Assembly (NCBI RefSeq): GCF_900109745.1
Contig: NZ_FOAV01000013.1
Span: 62,001 to 126,000, forward strand
DNA: 64,000 nt
Direction: 5' to 3'
From: Roseateles sp. YR242
GTDB lineage: Bacteria; Pseudomonadota; Gammaproteobacteria; Burkholderiales; Burkholderiaceae_C
In this document: positions 39,845 through 50,353 of the stretch, one piece after another
Position numbering within the stretch: the first letter of the stretch is position 1
How the letters are laid out: each line of letters opens with the position of its first letter
Translations under genes and position numbers: made by a program
Notes under the pieces: model-generated
The model's database searches: none
The model's input: only the letters and a program-made list of their open reading frames with translations
What the model was told of the DNA's origin: nothing

Positions 39845-40849
39845 ATGAGCAGCATCCCATTGCTTCATCCCGCCCAGGCCCTGTTCGAGGAAGGCCATGC
39901 ACCGCCGGTGCTGCCGGTGGTCGACCATTACTGCGGCGTCGAGGCGCGCATGGTGAAGAGCCTGGAGATGCAGATCCAGATGGGGCCGGTGTTCGACATC
40001 ACCCTGGACTGCGAGGACGGCGCCCCGGTGGGCGGCGAGGCGGAGCACATGCTGCTGGTGCTGCACCTGCTCAACGGCGCCATGAATGTCCACGGCCGGG
40101 TGGGTGTGCGGGTGCACCCGTTCCAGCATCCGGCCTTTGAGGCGGATGTGGAGGCCGTGATTGCCGGGGGCGGCGAGAAGCTGGCCTATCTCATGATTCC
40201 CAAGCCGGAAGGCCTGGACGACTTGCAGCGCGCCATCGCCTTCATCGACAACAGCCTGCAGCGGCACCACATCCGCAAGCCCCTGCCCCTGCACACCCTG
40301 ATCGAGACCCATGGCGCACTGCGGGATGTGATGGCCATCGCCGCCCTGCCCCGCATTGAATCGCTGTCCTTCGGGCTGATGGACTATGTCTCGGCACACC
40401 GGGGCGCCATTCCGCGCTCAGCGCTGACGGTGGAGGGTCAGTTCAATCATCCACTGGTCCAGCGGGCCAAGCTGGCCATTGCGGCGGCCGCGCACACCTA
40501 CGGGAAAACCCCATCCCATTGTGTCGTCACCGAGTTCAAGAGCGAGCGGGCGATCCAGTCCGCGGCGGAGCGGGCAGCGCGGGAGTTGGGGTACACCCGG
40601 ATGTGGAGTATCCATCCGCAACAGATCCGTCCGATCATCGAAGCCTTTGCACCCAGCGTGGCCGAGATCGACGAAGCCATCGACATCCTGCAGGCCGCAC
40701 AGGCGGCGCAGTGGGCCCCCATCCAACATCGTGACATGCTTCACGACCGGGCCAGCTACCGGCTGTTCTGGCACCTCCTTCAACGTGCATTCCGCACTGG
40801 ACAGCCGCTACCGGCCGAGGTCAAACAGGCGTGGTTCGGCCCTCAATGA
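39845..40849 (+). CDS. HpcH/HpaI aldolase / CitE-like CoA-ester lyase
   Basis: This 334-residue TIM-barrel protein of the citrate lyase beta-subunit superfamily contains FDITLDCEDGAPVG near residue 50 (metal-binding acidic residues), GRVGVRVHPFQHPAF, HTLIETHGALRDVMAIAAL near 150 and SFGLMDYVSAHRG. Relatives cleave malyl-, citramalyl- or hydroxymethylglutaryl-CoA-type esters. No citrate lyase alpha or gamma subunits are present, so it is a free-standing lyase. Its place between mdh and acnB is common in Burkholderiales. Confidence 0.85.
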   Translation: MSSIPLLHPAQALFEEGHAPPVLPVVDHYCGVEARMVKSLEMQIQMGPVFDITLDCEDGAPVGGEAEHMLLVLHLLNGAMNVHGRVGVRVHPFQHPAFEADVEAVIAGGGEKLAYLMIPKPEGLDDLQRAIAFIDNSLQRHHIRKPLPLHTLIETHGALRDVMAIAALPRIESLSFGLMDYVSAHRGAIPRSALTVEGQFNHPLVQRAKLAIAAAAHTYGKTPSHCVVTEFKSERAIQSAAERAARELGYTRMWSIHPQQIRPIIEAFAPSVAEIDEAIDILQAAQAAQWAPIQHRDMLHDRASYRLFWHLLQRAFRTGQPLPAEVKQAWFGPQ

Positions 40850-41026
40850 AGGGTGGCAAATGCCACAGCACCCGCTATCTTGAGTGAACAACCCCCTACT
40901 GTTTGAAACAAACCCTGCGCGCACGCCGCTTGCCCCGCGCGAGAATTCGCCAGCCGTCGAAACAGTGGTCATCAAGCTTCTGGGACGACACCCTGCTGCA
41001 CTGCCCTATTTCCAAAGACGACCCGC

Positions 41027-41569
41027 ATGAAAACCTCCTTCGCCCTGTCCAGCACTGTTGCCACCGCCTTGCTGTTGGCCGCCGGCCTTGTCTGCGCCGA
41101 ACCTTCGGTGCAGGGCAACAACACCAAGCCGGCCCCGGCAGCCACCAAGGCTTCGGCCAAGAAGGCGCCCGCCAAGCCGGCCGGCCCGGCCCCGCTGCCG
41201 GAAGCCAGCGCCGAGCAGCTGGCTGCCGCCCAACAGGCTTATCTGGGCCACTATGACTGCGAGTTCAAGCAGTCGGTAGAAATCACCGCCAACGCCAAGC
41301 ACGCCGGCTACATCGACGTGGCCTTCCTGAAGCAGGTCTTCACGATGAAGCCAGTGCTGTCCTCCACCGGCGCGCTGCGCCTGGAAGACGTGGCCGGCCG
41401 CACGCTGATGGTCCAGATCGCCAACAAGTCGATGCTGCTGGACACCAATGCCGGCCGCCGCATGGTGGACGAGTGCATCCACCCGCAGCAACGTGCCGCG
41501 ATTGAAGCCGCCCGCGCCGCTTCGGCGGTGCCGGTCAGCAGCCTGGGCATTGCCCCCGCTGCCCACTGA
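41027..41569 (+). CDS. Secreted hypothetical protein next to the TCA genes
   Basis: This 180-residue protein has a Sec signal peptide (MKTSFALSSTVATALLLAAG, cleavage near VCAEP), a Lys/Pro/Ala-rich linker (about 33-58) and a folded region (about 62-160) with two cysteines (HYDCEFKQ and DECIHPQQ) that could form a disulfide. I do not recognise a characterised family. I recall similar unnamed proteins beside acnB in related bacteria but cannot verify this. Likely periplasmic; function unknown. Confidence 0.75.
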   Translation: MKTSFALSSTVATALLLAAGLVCAEPSVQGNNTKPAPAATKASAKKAPAKPAGPAPLPEASAEQLAAAQQAYLGHYDCEFKQSVEITANAKHAGYIDVAFLKQVFTMKPVLSSTGALRLEDVAGRTLMVQIANKSMLLDTNAGRRMVDECIHPQQRAAIEAARAASAVPVSSLGIAPAAH

Positions 41570-41590
41570 GCCCAGGCTCAGCAAGAAAAG

Positions 41591-41613
41591 CGCGCCGCTG
41601 GCGCGTTTTTTTT
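41591..41613 (+). terminator. Rho-independent terminator
   Basis: CGCGCC-GCT-GGCGCG (41591-41605) is followed by eight T residues. It ends the transcript of the secreted hypothetical gene 22 nt past its stop. Confidence 0.9.
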
Positions 41614-41675
41614 CGCCCCTCGGCGCCGATGCCCGACCATTTCACTCTGGCCTTCTGTGGCTTCCCGCACGCCAA

Positions 41676-41696
41676 GTATGTAGAATCCATACATAC
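41676..41696. promoter_or_regulatory. Autoregulatory operator of the toxin-antitoxin operon
   Basis: Arms GTATGTA and TACATAC flank a 7-nt spacer, a perfect inverted repeat ending 31 nt upstream of the antitoxin ATG. Antitoxin-toxin complexes of this type usually bind such a site and repress their own promoter. Confidence 0.75.
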
Positions 41697-41727
41697 TTTC
41701 CACCGCATACCAAGCCGGGAGCCCACC

Positions 41728-41973
41728 ATGGAAGCCACTGTCGCCGAACGCGGCCAGATCACCTTGCCCAAGGCGGTCCGTGATGCACTGGGTCTCACCA
41801 AGGGAACCACCCTGAAGGTGGAACTGGACGGCGCCCGCATCATCCTGCGCAAGAATGTGGATGACGCCATTTCCCGCGCTCGCGGCCGCTTCAAGCTGCC
41901 GGACGGCACCACCACCGACGACGTGATGCGCGAGCTGCGTGGCCGCGCGCCCACGGACCCCACCCAGGCCTGA
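41728..41973 (+). CDS. Antitoxin, AbrB/MazE (VapB-like) family
   Basis: This 81-residue protein has an N-terminal swapped-hairpin DNA-binding domain (MEATVAERGQITLPKAVRDA, typical of AbrB/MazE/SpoVT) and a C-terminal tail (about 50-81) likely to wrap around the toxin. It lies 6 nt upstream of the PIN-domain toxin, and a palindrome precedes it. It would neutralise the toxin and repress the operon. An earlier in-frame start exists at 41629, but it would place the operator inside the gene. Confidence 0.88.
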   Translation: MEATVAERGQITLPKAVRDALGLTKGTTLKVELDGARIILRKNVDDAISRARGRFKLPDGTTTDDVMRELRGRAPTDPTQA

Positions 41974-41979
41974 CCCCCG

Positions 41980-42465
41980 ATGATCGCTGTAGACAGCTCT
42001 GTCCTCATCGACCTGCTGGGCGACGCCCCGGGAGCCGATGCCGCGGAGGCGGCCTTGCGGCTGGCCCTGTCCACCGGCCCCGTGGTGCTGTGTGATGTGG
42101 TCCTCTCCGAGGTCACCGCCGGTCTCGGCCATGGCTCCGAAGTCATGGACGCCCTGGAAGAGATGGGCCTGGGCTTCTCCGCCATCGACCAGCGTGCGGC
42201 TATCCGTGCCGGTGAGATGCAGCGAAAATTCAAGCAACGCCTTCGGGATGACCCCAAGGTGGGCGCCAAGGCGGCCAAATCCGTATCCCCCGATGGTGCC
42301 GGCGCTGCCCGCGCCATTGCTGACTTCCTGGTCGGCGCGCATGCCATGTTGCAGTGCGACGGCCTCATCACGCGCGACCAGGGATTTTTCCGAGATTATT
42401 TCAAGGGACTCAAAGTCATCGTGCCGACGGAGCCTCTGCATGGCAGAAGCCTCCGCGCGCCCTGA
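41980..42465 (+). CDS. PIN-domain ribonuclease toxin (VapC-like)
   Basis: This 161-residue protein begins MIAVDSSVLIDLLGD, with the first catalytic Asp (residue 5) of the PIN fold. It has a conserved Glu in LCDVVLSEVTAG and acidic residues in IADFLVGAHAM and GLITRDQGFF. VapC toxins cut tRNA or rRNA to stop growth. It has a polar insertion (about 80-105, KFKQRLRDDPKVGAKAAK) between the central and C-terminal parts. It is paired with the antitoxin 6 nt upstream and lies 57 nt before acnB. Confidence 0.88.
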   Translation: MIAVDSSVLIDLLGDAPGADAAEAALRLALSTGPVVLCDVVLSEVTAGLGHGSEVMDALEEMGLGFSAIDQRAAIRAGEMQRKFKQRLRDDPKVGAKAAKSVSPDGAGAARAIADFLVGAHAMLQCDGLITRDQGFFRDYFKGLKVIVPTEPLHGRSLRAP

Positions 42466-42522
42466 CCCACAAGATCCCGCTTTACTGACCCAAGCCAGAG
42501 ACTACCGAGACTGGAGTTCGCA

Positions 42523-45114
42523 ATGCTGCAAGCCTACCGCCAACACGAAGCCGAGCGCGCTGCGCTGGGGATCCCGCCGCTGCCGCTGGATGCCAAGCAA
42601 GTCGCCGAGCTGATCGAGCTCATCAAGAACCCGCCCGCCGGCGAAGGCGAATTCCTCGTGGGTCTGCTGACGCATCGCGTCCCGCCGGGCGTGGACGATG
42701 CCGCCAAGGTCAAGGCCAGCTTCCTGGCTGCGGTCGCCCATGGCGACCTGGTGGTGAGCCTGATCTCCAAGGCCAAGGCCACCGAACTGCTGGGCACCAT
42801 GGTGGGTGGCTACAACGTCAAGCCGCTGGTGGACCTGCTGGACGACAAGGAGGTTGCGTCGGTCGCTGCCGCCGGTCTGAAGAAGACCCTGCTGATGTTC
42901 GATGCCTTCCACGACGTCTCGGAAAAGGCCAAGGCCGGCAACGCCCAGGCCACCGCCGTGATCCACAGCTGGGCCGATGCGGAGTGGTTCACCTCCCGCC
43001 CCGAGGTCGAGAAGAAGATCACCGTCACCGTCTTCAAGGTGCCTGGCGAGACCAACACCGACGACCTCTCCCCTGCCCCTGACGCCTGGAGCCGCCCGGA
43101 CATTCCGCTGCACTACCTGGCCATGCTGAAGAACACGCGCCCTGACGCGGCCTTCAAGCCTGAGGAAGACGGCAAGCGCGGCCCGATGCAGTTCATCGAA
43201 GACCTGAAGAAGAAGGGCCACCTGGTTGCCTACGTGGGCGACGTGGTCGGCACCGGCTCTTCCCGCAAATCGGCCACCAACTCGGTGATCTGGGCCACCG
43301 GCCAGGACATCCCGTTCGTGCCGAACAAGCGCTTCGGCGGGGTGACACTGGGCACCAAGATCGCCCCGATCTTCTTCAACACCCAGGAAGACTCCGGTTC
43401 GCTGCCCATTGAAGTGGACGTGAACAACCTGGAAATGGGCGACGTGATCGACGTCTACCCGTACGACGGCAAGATCGAGAAGAACGGCGCCGTGGTGGCC
43501 GAGTTCTCGCTGAAGAGCGACGTGCTGCTGGACGAAGTGCGCGCCGGTGGCCGCATCAACCTGATCATCGGCCGCTCGCTGACCGGCAAGGCCCGTGAGT
43601 TCCTGGGCCTGCCCGCCTCCACCCTGTTCCGCCTGCCCCAGCCGCCGGTGGATTCCGGCAAGGGCTTCACGCTGGCACAAAAGATGGTGGGCCGCGCCTG
43701 CGGTCTGCCGGACAACCAGGGCATCCGTCCGGGCACCTACTGCGAGCCCAAGATGACCACCGTCGGTTCGCAGGACACCACCGGCCCGATGACCCGCGAC
43801 GAGCTGAAGGACCTGGCCTGCCTGGGCTTCTCGGCCGATCTGGTGATGCAATCCTTCTGCCACACGGCTGCCTACCCCAAGGCGGTGGACGTGAAGATGC
43901 ACCGCGAGCTGCCGCACTTCATCAGTGACCGCGGCGGCGTGGCCCTGCGCCCGGGCGACGGCGTGATCCACAGCTGGCTGAACCGCCTGCTGCTGCCCGA
44001 CACCGTGGGCACCGGTGGTGACTCCCACACCCGCTTCCCCATCGGCATCAGCTTCCCCGCCGGCTCCGGCCTGGTGGCCTTTGGCGCGGCCACGGGCGTG
44101 ATGCCGCTGGACATGCCGGAATCGGTGCTGGTGCGTTTCAAGGGTGAGATGCAGCCCGGTGTGACGCTGCGCGACCTGGTGCATGCCATTCCGCTGTATG
44201 CCATCAAGGCCGGTCTGCTGACGGTGGAGAAGAAGGGCAAGAAGAACATCTTCTCGGGCCGCATCCTGGAAATCGAAGGCCTGCCCGACCTGAAGGTGGA
44301 GCAAGCGTTCGAGCTGTCCGACGCATCGGCCGAGCGTTCGGCTGCGGGCTGCACGATCAAGCTGAATCCGGCACCGATCAAGGAGTACCTGACCTCCAAC
44401 ATCGTGTTGATGAAGAACATGATTGCCGACGGCTACGCCGACAAGCGCACGCTGGAGCGCCGGATCAAGAACGTGGAAGCGTGGCTGGCGAATCCCAATC
44501 TGCTGGAAGCGGACAAGGACGCCGAATACGCAGCCGTGATCGAGATCGATCTGGCCGACATCCAGGAACCGATCGTGTGCTGCCCGAACGACCCGGACGA
44601 CGCCAAGTTCATGTCGGAAGTGCAAGGCACCAAGATCGACGAAGCCTTCATCGGTTCGTGCATGACCAACATCGGCCACTTCCGTGCAGCAGCCAAGCTG
44701 CTGGGCGGTGCGCGAGACATCCCGGTGAAGCTGTGGGTGGCCCCGCCGACGAAGATGGATCAGAACGAGCTGATCAAGGAAGGCCACTACGCGACCTTCG
44801 GCACGGCTGGTGCACGTACCGAGATGCCGGGATGCTCGCTGTGCATGGGTAACCAGGCGCAGGTGCGTGAAGGCGCGACGGTGATGTCGACCTCGACCCG
44901 CAACTTCCCCAACCGTCTGGGCAAGAACACCAATGTGTTCCTGGGCTCGGCGGAACTGGCTGCGGTGTGCTCCAAGCTGGGCCGGATCCCGACCCTGCAG
45001 GAGTACCACGAGGCGATGGGCATCATCAACAAGGACGCCGCAAGCGTGTATCGCTACATGAACTTCGATCAGATCGAAGAGTATGCGGATACGGCCAAGT
45101 CCGTGACGGTCTGA
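42523..45114 (+). CDS. acnB: Aconitate hydratase B / 2-methylisocitrate dehydratase
   Basis: The 863-residue AcnB has an N-terminal HEAT-like domain ([20 protein letters not shown], to about 160), the swivel domain, and the catalytic domain with cluster cysteines in [14 protein letters not shown] near residue 710 and CSLCMGNQ near 770. It interconverts citrate and isocitrate through a 4Fe-4S cluster. AcnB proteins can also bind mRNA when the cluster is lost. A TA pair lies directly upstream, so the promoter must lie within 42466-42522, inside the toxin gene or at the TA promoter. Confidence 0.98.
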   Translation: MLQAYRQHEAERAALGIPPLPLDAKQVAELIELIKNPPAGEGEFLVGLLTHRVPPGVDDAAKVKASFLAAVAHGDLVVSLISKAKATELLGTMVGGYNVKPLVDLLDDKEVASVAAAGLKKTLLMFDAFHDVSEKAKAGNAQATAVIHSWADAEWFTSRPEVEKKITVTVFKVPGETNTDDLSPAPDAWSRPDIPLHYLAMLKNTRPDAAFKPEEDGKRGPMQFIEDLKKKGHLVAYVGDVVGTGSSRKSATNSVIWATGQDIPFVPNKRFGGVTLGTKIAPIFFNTQEDSGSLPIEVDVNNLEMGDVIDVYPYDGKIEKNGAVVAEFSLKSDVLLDEVRAGGRINLIIGRSLTGKAREFLGLPASTLFRLPQPPVDSGKGFTLAQKMVGRACGLPDNQGIRPGTYCEPKMTTVGSQDTTGPMTRDELKDLACLGFSADLVMQSFCHTAAYPKAVDVKMHRELPHFISDRGGVALRPGDGVIHSWLNRLLLPDTVGTGGDSHTRFPIGISFPAGSGLVAFGAATGVMPLDMPESVLVRFKGEMQPGVTLRDLVHAIPLYAIKAGLLTVEKKGKKNIFSGRILEIEGLPDLKVEQAFELSDASAERSAAGCTIKLNPAPIKEYLTSNIVLMKNMIADGYADKRTLERRIKNVEAWLANPNLLEADKDAEYAAVIEIDLADIQEPIVCCPNDPDDAKFMSEVQGTKIDEAFIGSCMTNIGHFRAAAKLLGGARDIPVKLWVAPPTKMDQNELIKEGHYATFGTAGARTEMPGCSLCMGNQAQVREGATVMSTSTRNFPNRLGKNTNVFLGSAELAAVCSKLGRIPTLQEYHEAMGIINKDAASVYRYMNFDQIEEYADTAKSVTV

Positions 45115-45160
45115 GTGAGCGCTGCGGCCCGTAAGGGCTGCCAGCTCCGCCTGATCTTCC

Positions 45161-45198
45161 AAGCCCTGGGGTTGCTCACGCAGCCCCAGGGCTTTTTC
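45161..45198 (+). terminator. Rho-independent terminator of acnB
   Basis: AAGCCCTGGGG (45161-45171) pairs with CCCCAGGGCTT (45184-45194) around a 12-nt loop and is followed by a T tract. It lies 46 nt after the acnB stop. Confidence 0.93.
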
Positions 45199-45223
45199 GT
45201 TTCTCTGCGTCACCGGTGGATTT

Positions 45224-45260
45224 ATTTCTGTATTGACAGAAATTTCTGCATACCTATAGT
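45224..45260 (+). promoter_or_regulatory. Sigma-70 promoter overlapped by a palindromic operator
   Basis: TTGACA (45233-45238), a 16-nt spacer and TATAGT (45255-45260) form a near-consensus promoter 7 nt upstream of the regulator's ATG, so the leader must be very short or absent. ATTTCTGT-N4-ACAGAAAT (45224-45243) is a perfect 20-bp palindrome covering the -35 box. A near-identical palindrome precedes the next gene, so the GbsR-like regulator probably binds both. Confidence 0.8.
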
Positions 45261-45267
45261 TGCGCTC

Positions 45268-45798
45268 ATGGAACTCAGCTCAACCGCCCAACGTTTTGTT
45301 CTCCACTGGGGGGAGATGGGCAGCGCCTGGGGTGTGAATCGCACCGTGGCACAGATTCATGCCCTGCTCTACTTTCATGGCCGTCCGTTGAATGCGGAAG
45401 AGATCGCGCAGACGCTGGCGGTCGCCCGCTCCAACGTCAGCACCAGCCTGAAGGAGCTGACCAGCTGGAACCTGGTGCGCGTGACCCATGTGCTGGGAGA
45501 CCGGCGCGACTACTTCGAGACCTCGGTGGATGTTTGGGAGTTGCTGCGCACCATCGTGCGGGAACGCAAGCACCGGGAGTTCGACCCCACCGTCCGCATG
45601 CTGTCGGACCTGGTGGAGGACGAGAGCTTCAAGAACGAATCACCCGACACCCAAGACCGTGTGCGCGACTGCCTGCGCTTGATGCAGACCATGGGCGCAT
45701 GGTCGGAAGAAATGATGCGACTCTCCCCCTCGACGCTGGAGAAGGTCCTGAAACTTGGCGCCAACATCCAGCGCTTCGTACGAGGCGACGGGGGTTAA
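45268..45798 (+). CDS. GbsR/MarR-family transcriptional regulator
   Basis: This 176-residue winged-helix protein contains HWGEMGSAWGVNRTVAQIHA at the N-terminus and the recognition region IAQTLAVARSNVSTSLKEL (about 54-72), the hallmark of the GbsR/MarR group. Helices typical of a dimer interface follow. The ATG at 45268 lies just after a strong promoter. Matching palindromes at its own promoter and at 45831-45850 suggest autoregulation and control of the two following genes. The signal is unknown. Confidence 0.9.
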   Translation: MELSSTAQRFVLHWGEMGSAWGVNRTVAQIHALLYFHGRPLNAEEIAQTLAVARSNVSTSLKELTSWNLVRVTHVLGDRRDYFETSVDVWELLRTIVRERKHREFDPTVRMLSDLVEDESFKNESPDTQDRVRDCLRLMQTMGAWSEEMMRLSPSTLEKVLKLGANIQRFVRGDGG

Positions 45799-45830
45799 CC
45801 GCCGGCGACGGCCCCTTTTTTTGATCAACG

Positions 45831-45850
45831 ATTTCTGTGTTTACTGAAAT
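45831..45850 (+). promoter_or_regulatory. Second copy of the GbsR-type operator
   Basis: ATTTCTGT-N4-ACTGAAAT matches the palindrome at 45224-45243 with one change in the right arm. It lies 35 nt upstream of the membrane-protein start at 45886, in a position suited to repression of that promoter. Confidence 0.75.
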
Positions 45851-45885
45851 ATCGAACAAGCCCTGAAACACCTAGGAGTGATGTC

Positions 45886-46413
45886 ATGAGTGAATTGACT
45901 CTGCTGCTGAGCCTGCTGATCGCCGCCATCGTGCCTCGCCTGGCACTGCGTTACCTGCAGCCGATCCTGATGCAGGTGCTGCACCGGCTGTGTGAAGTAA
46001 CCTCCCCTCCCCTGCCCGGACAGGAGAAGGAGGCGAACAGCGGCCCCGAGTTCTGGTGGCGCGTACTCAACGTGCTGGCCATCAGCGGCTCGATGCTGCT
46101 GGTGCTGACCTTCGGCTACAGCGATGGCTCGATGGTCACCCTCAACGATTTTCTGCGCCGCACCCTGTGGCTGGTGACGCTGGGCGTCTTTCTGAGCGTG
46201 AGCATGGTGGCCTTCCCCATCTGGTCCCGCATTGCGCCGACACCCGCCGCATCGCCACGGTTCCCCAGCCGCGAAGGCCATGCCGGCCCCGCGCCTCTCC
46301 CAGCGGCCCACGCCGGCCTGCAACACCACGCCGGCAGCGCCCTTCGGCCTTCGACAGCCGCAGCCGGCGTGCCAGCCGCAGCACCTGGCTCGTCTCAAGG
46401 AGAAGCATCATGA
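45886..46413 (+). CDS. Small integral membrane protein of unknown function
   Basis: The 175-residue product has three hydrophobic segments (about 4-28, 58-78 and 92-112) and an Ala/Pro/His-rich disordered tail from about 118. It carries no family signature that I recognise. It sits behind the GbsR-type operator and overlaps the next gene by 4 nt (ATGA), so it is in the same operon as the NAD(P)-binding protein. The low-complexity tail may be a recent extension. Confidence 0.7.
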   Translation: MSELTLLLSLLIAAIVPRLALRYLQPILMQVLHRLCEVTSPPLPGQEKEANSGPEFWWRVLNVLAISGSMLLVLTFGYSDGSMVTLNDFLRRTLWLVTLGVFLSVSMVAFPIWSRIAPTPAASPRFPSREGHAGPAPLPAAHAGLQHHAGSALRPSTAAAGVPAAAPGSSQGEAS

Positions 46414-47285
46414 GCACCTCCGTCCGCTCTGTCTTGATCTGCGGCGCCAGCGGATTCATCGGTGGCCGAGTGGTTCGCGCACTGCGAGAGGCCGGGTTGT
46501 CGGTCACCACCGCGAGCTCCCGCACCCACGACTTCACCCGCGCGCATGCGCCCGCAGACTGGGTGCCCCATCTCGCTGGCTTTGACGCGGTGATCAACGC
46601 CGTGGGTGTGCTGCGAGAGACGCGGGACCGTCCCCTGGACGCCCTGCACCATCGCGCACCTGCGGCCCTGTTCGAAGCCTGCGCCCAGGCCGGGGTGAGC
46701 CGCGTGCTCCAGATCTCCGCCAACGGCGTGGCCACCAGCGACACACGCTACGCCACCAGCAAACGCGCGGCCGACGAGGTGCTGATGCGCCTGCGCGCCG
46801 AAGGCCGGCTGGATGGGACTGTGCTGCGCCCCAGCATCGTGTTCGGGCGCGGCGGCGCGAGCTCGGCCTTGTTCATGTCGCTCGCCAAGCTGCCCGTGCT
46901 GGTGCTGCCCGCCGCCGCCTTGAGCGCCCGCGTGCAACCTGTCGCGGTGCCGGATGTCGCGCTCGCCTGCCTGCGCCTGCTGCAGGACGGGGGCCCCGAA
47001 CTGGTCACCGCCGTCGGCCCGCAAGCCCTGCCCCTGTCCGCCTTCATCGGCGAGCTGCGCCGCCAGTTGGGCCATGGCCCTGCACGGGTGATCCCGCTGC
47101 CGGATGCTCCCAGCCGCTGGAGCGCCCTGGTGGGTGACCGCCTGCCCTTCCAGCCCTGGAGCAGTGAAAGCCTGTCCTTGCTTCAGCAAGACAACGTCGG
47201 CGACGCCGCCACCTTCGCCCGCCTGCTGGGCCGGGCGCCGGTGCCCCTGGAACAATTCGTGGAGGCGACATGGCGCTCGGCCTGA
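46410..47285 (+). CDS. NAD(P)-binding SDR/NmrA-like protein
   Basis: This 291-residue atypical short-chain dehydrogenase begins SVLICGASGFIGGRVVRAL with the GxxGxxG motif, then AVINAVGVLRE, and YATSKRAADEVL with an apparent Tyr-x-x-x-Lys. RPSIVFGRGGASSALF follows. It belongs to the NDUFA9-like/COG0702 group, many of which bind the cofactor for regulation or quinone-related roles. In comparable loci such genes are followed by a DUF2269-type membrane gene; here only a fragment remains downstream. It is translationally coupled to the membrane protein upstream. Confidence 0.88.
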   Translation: MSTSVRSVLICGASGFIGGRVVRALREAGLSVTTASSRTHDFTRAHAPADWVPHLAGFDAVINAVGVLRETRDRPLDALHHRAPAALFEACAQAGVSRVLQISANGVATSDTRYATSKRAADEVLMRLRAEGRLDGTVLRPSIVFGRGGASSALFMSLAKLPVLVLPAAALSARVQPVAVPDVALACLRLLQDGGPELVTAVGPQALPLSAFIGELRRQLGHGPARVIPLPDAPSRWSALVGDRLPFQPWSSESLSLLQQDNVGDAATFARLLGRAPVPLEQFVEATWRSA

Positions 47286-47348
47286 CCCATCATTGCCGTG
47301 GTGGTGGTGTTCTACCTGATGGTGAACAAGCCGGCGCTTTGGGGGTGA
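47286..47348 (+). pseudogene. C-terminal remnant of a membrane protein (DUF2269-like)
   Basis: Directly after the SDR stop codon, in the same frame, 20 codons read PIIAVVVVFYLMVNKPALWG and then a stop. This looks like the last membrane helix of a DUF2269-type protein, a usual partner of this SDR family. No start codon or upstream portion is present, so the body of the gene appears to have been deleted, leaving its 3' end fused behind the SDR gene. Confidence 0.5.
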
Positions 47349-47448
47349 CGAACTTTTAAGGAACCTGCGGTCGCACCCAGCGGCGGCCTGCAGCCTTCGC
47401 ATTCAGCGGTCGCACGATTCAATCGCCATAACAACGACAATCCATGCC

Positions 47449-47960
47449 ATGAGCTTCGAACCCACGCCCCTGCTGGACATGTCCAGCCCTGAGGCCAAGC
47501 GCGCCTCTTACGACACCCTGCTCGCCCAGACCCAGGCCATCCTGCATGGCGAGCGCGACCGCATCGCCAACCTGGCCCAGTTTGCGGCCCTGGTCTACAA
47601 CAGCGTACCCACGCTCAACTGGGCCGGCTTCTATCTGGTCAACCCCACCAATGACCGCGAGCTGGTGCTCGGCCCCTTCCAGGGCAAGGTGGCGTGTGTG
47701 CGCATCTCGTTCGACCGGGGTGTCTGCGGCGCGGCTGCCCGCACCGGGGAAGTCCAACTGGTGGAAGACGTGCATGCCTTCCCCGGCCATATCGCCTGCG
47801 ATGCGGCTTCCCGCTCCGAACTGGTCGTGCCGGTGATCGCCAACGGCAGGCTGCAGGCCGTCTTCGACCTCGACAGCCCCGAACCCGCCCGCTTCGATGC
47901 GCAGGACGCCGCAGGCTTCAGCGCCGCGCTGGCCGCCCTGATCAACGGGACGGACTGGGC

Positions 47961-47964
<4 letters not shown>
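47449..47964 (+). CDS. msrC: Free methionine-R-sulfoxide reductase (GAF domain)
   Basis: The 171-residue protein is one GAF domain with NWAGFYLV and all three redox cysteines of the fRMsr family: Cys83 (KVACVRI), Cys93 (RGVCGAAA) and Cys117 (HIACDAAS). These match the spacing of E. coli Cys84/94/118. It reduces free methionine-(R)-sulfoxide with thioredoxin and so protects against oxidants. Its stop overlaps the start of the 5'-nucleotidase gene (ATGA). Confidence 0.93.
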
Positions 47965-49898
<1,934 letters not shown>

Positions 49899-49973
49899 GC
49901 GCCAAATCCCAGGTTCACGCTCAGGTTCAGGCTTGCCCGGCGCCGAAACCGCGAGCCGGAAGCCGAAAACCAA

Positions 49974-50007
49974 AAGGGACCCGCGTTTCGGCGCGGGTCC
50001 CTTTTTT
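49974..50007 (+). terminator. Strong rho-independent terminator
   Basis: AAGGGACCCGCG (49974-49985) pairs perfectly with CGCGGGTCCCTT (49992-50003) and is followed by T residues. The A-rich left side lets it also work on the minus strand, where it would stop the convergent gene ending at 50051. Confidence 0.93.
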
Positions 50008-50050
50008 CATTCATCCCGCTGACGCATCAGCCGGGGCATCTGCGGTCAGG

Positions 50051-50353
50051 TCAGACGTGAATATCCAGCAGCGCACCTTCCGCGCGCACCTGCGTCTGCA
50101 GCACCTTCAGGTTGGCAATGAAGGTGTAGGCGGAGGCTTCCTGGTCCACCACATCGGCGGCCAGGTCGGCCCCCGGCTCAGGCAGCTTGGTAACCGTGGT
50201 GCGAACGCCGCCGTCTTCACGGGTCTGGGCTTCCACGCGCTCGCGCCGGTAGTCCTCGGTGTTGAGGTTGGCGATGTTGTTCGCGGAGGCTCGCAGCCGC
50301 TCATTCGCGGCGGAGATACCGGACAAGACCGTCGATACGCTGGTGGTGGACAT
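50051..50353 (-). CDS. Mini flagellar basal-body rod-like protein
   Basis: This 100-residue protein combines the N-terminal rod motif (LSGISAANERLRASANNIAN then LNTEDYRR, about residues 10-38) with a C-terminal rod-type helix (SAYTFIANLKVLQTQVRAEG, about 72-92). These are the two coiled-coil ends of FlgB/FlgC/FlgG-type axial proteins, and the middle is almost absent (FlgC itself is about 135 residues). No flagellar genes are nearby. It may be a divergent rod or hook-adapter paralogue. Confidence 0.75.
   Translation of the reverse strand: MSTTSVSTVLSGISAANERLRASANNIANLNTEDYRRERVEAQTREDGGVRTTVTKLPEPGADLAADVVDQEASAYTFIANLKVLQTQVRAEGALLDIHV

Noticed and set aside
45801-45825. Possible terminator (GCCG-GCGA-CGGC then T run) after the GbsR gene
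   Set aside because: The stem is only four base pairs with spacer before the T run, so it is too weak to support a call.
47694-47960. N-terminal extension of the 5'-nucleotidase overlapping the methionine sulfoxide reductase gene
   Set aside because: The extension is Arg/Gly-rich shadow sequence; the ATG at 47961 gives an immediate signal peptide and an ATGA overlap.
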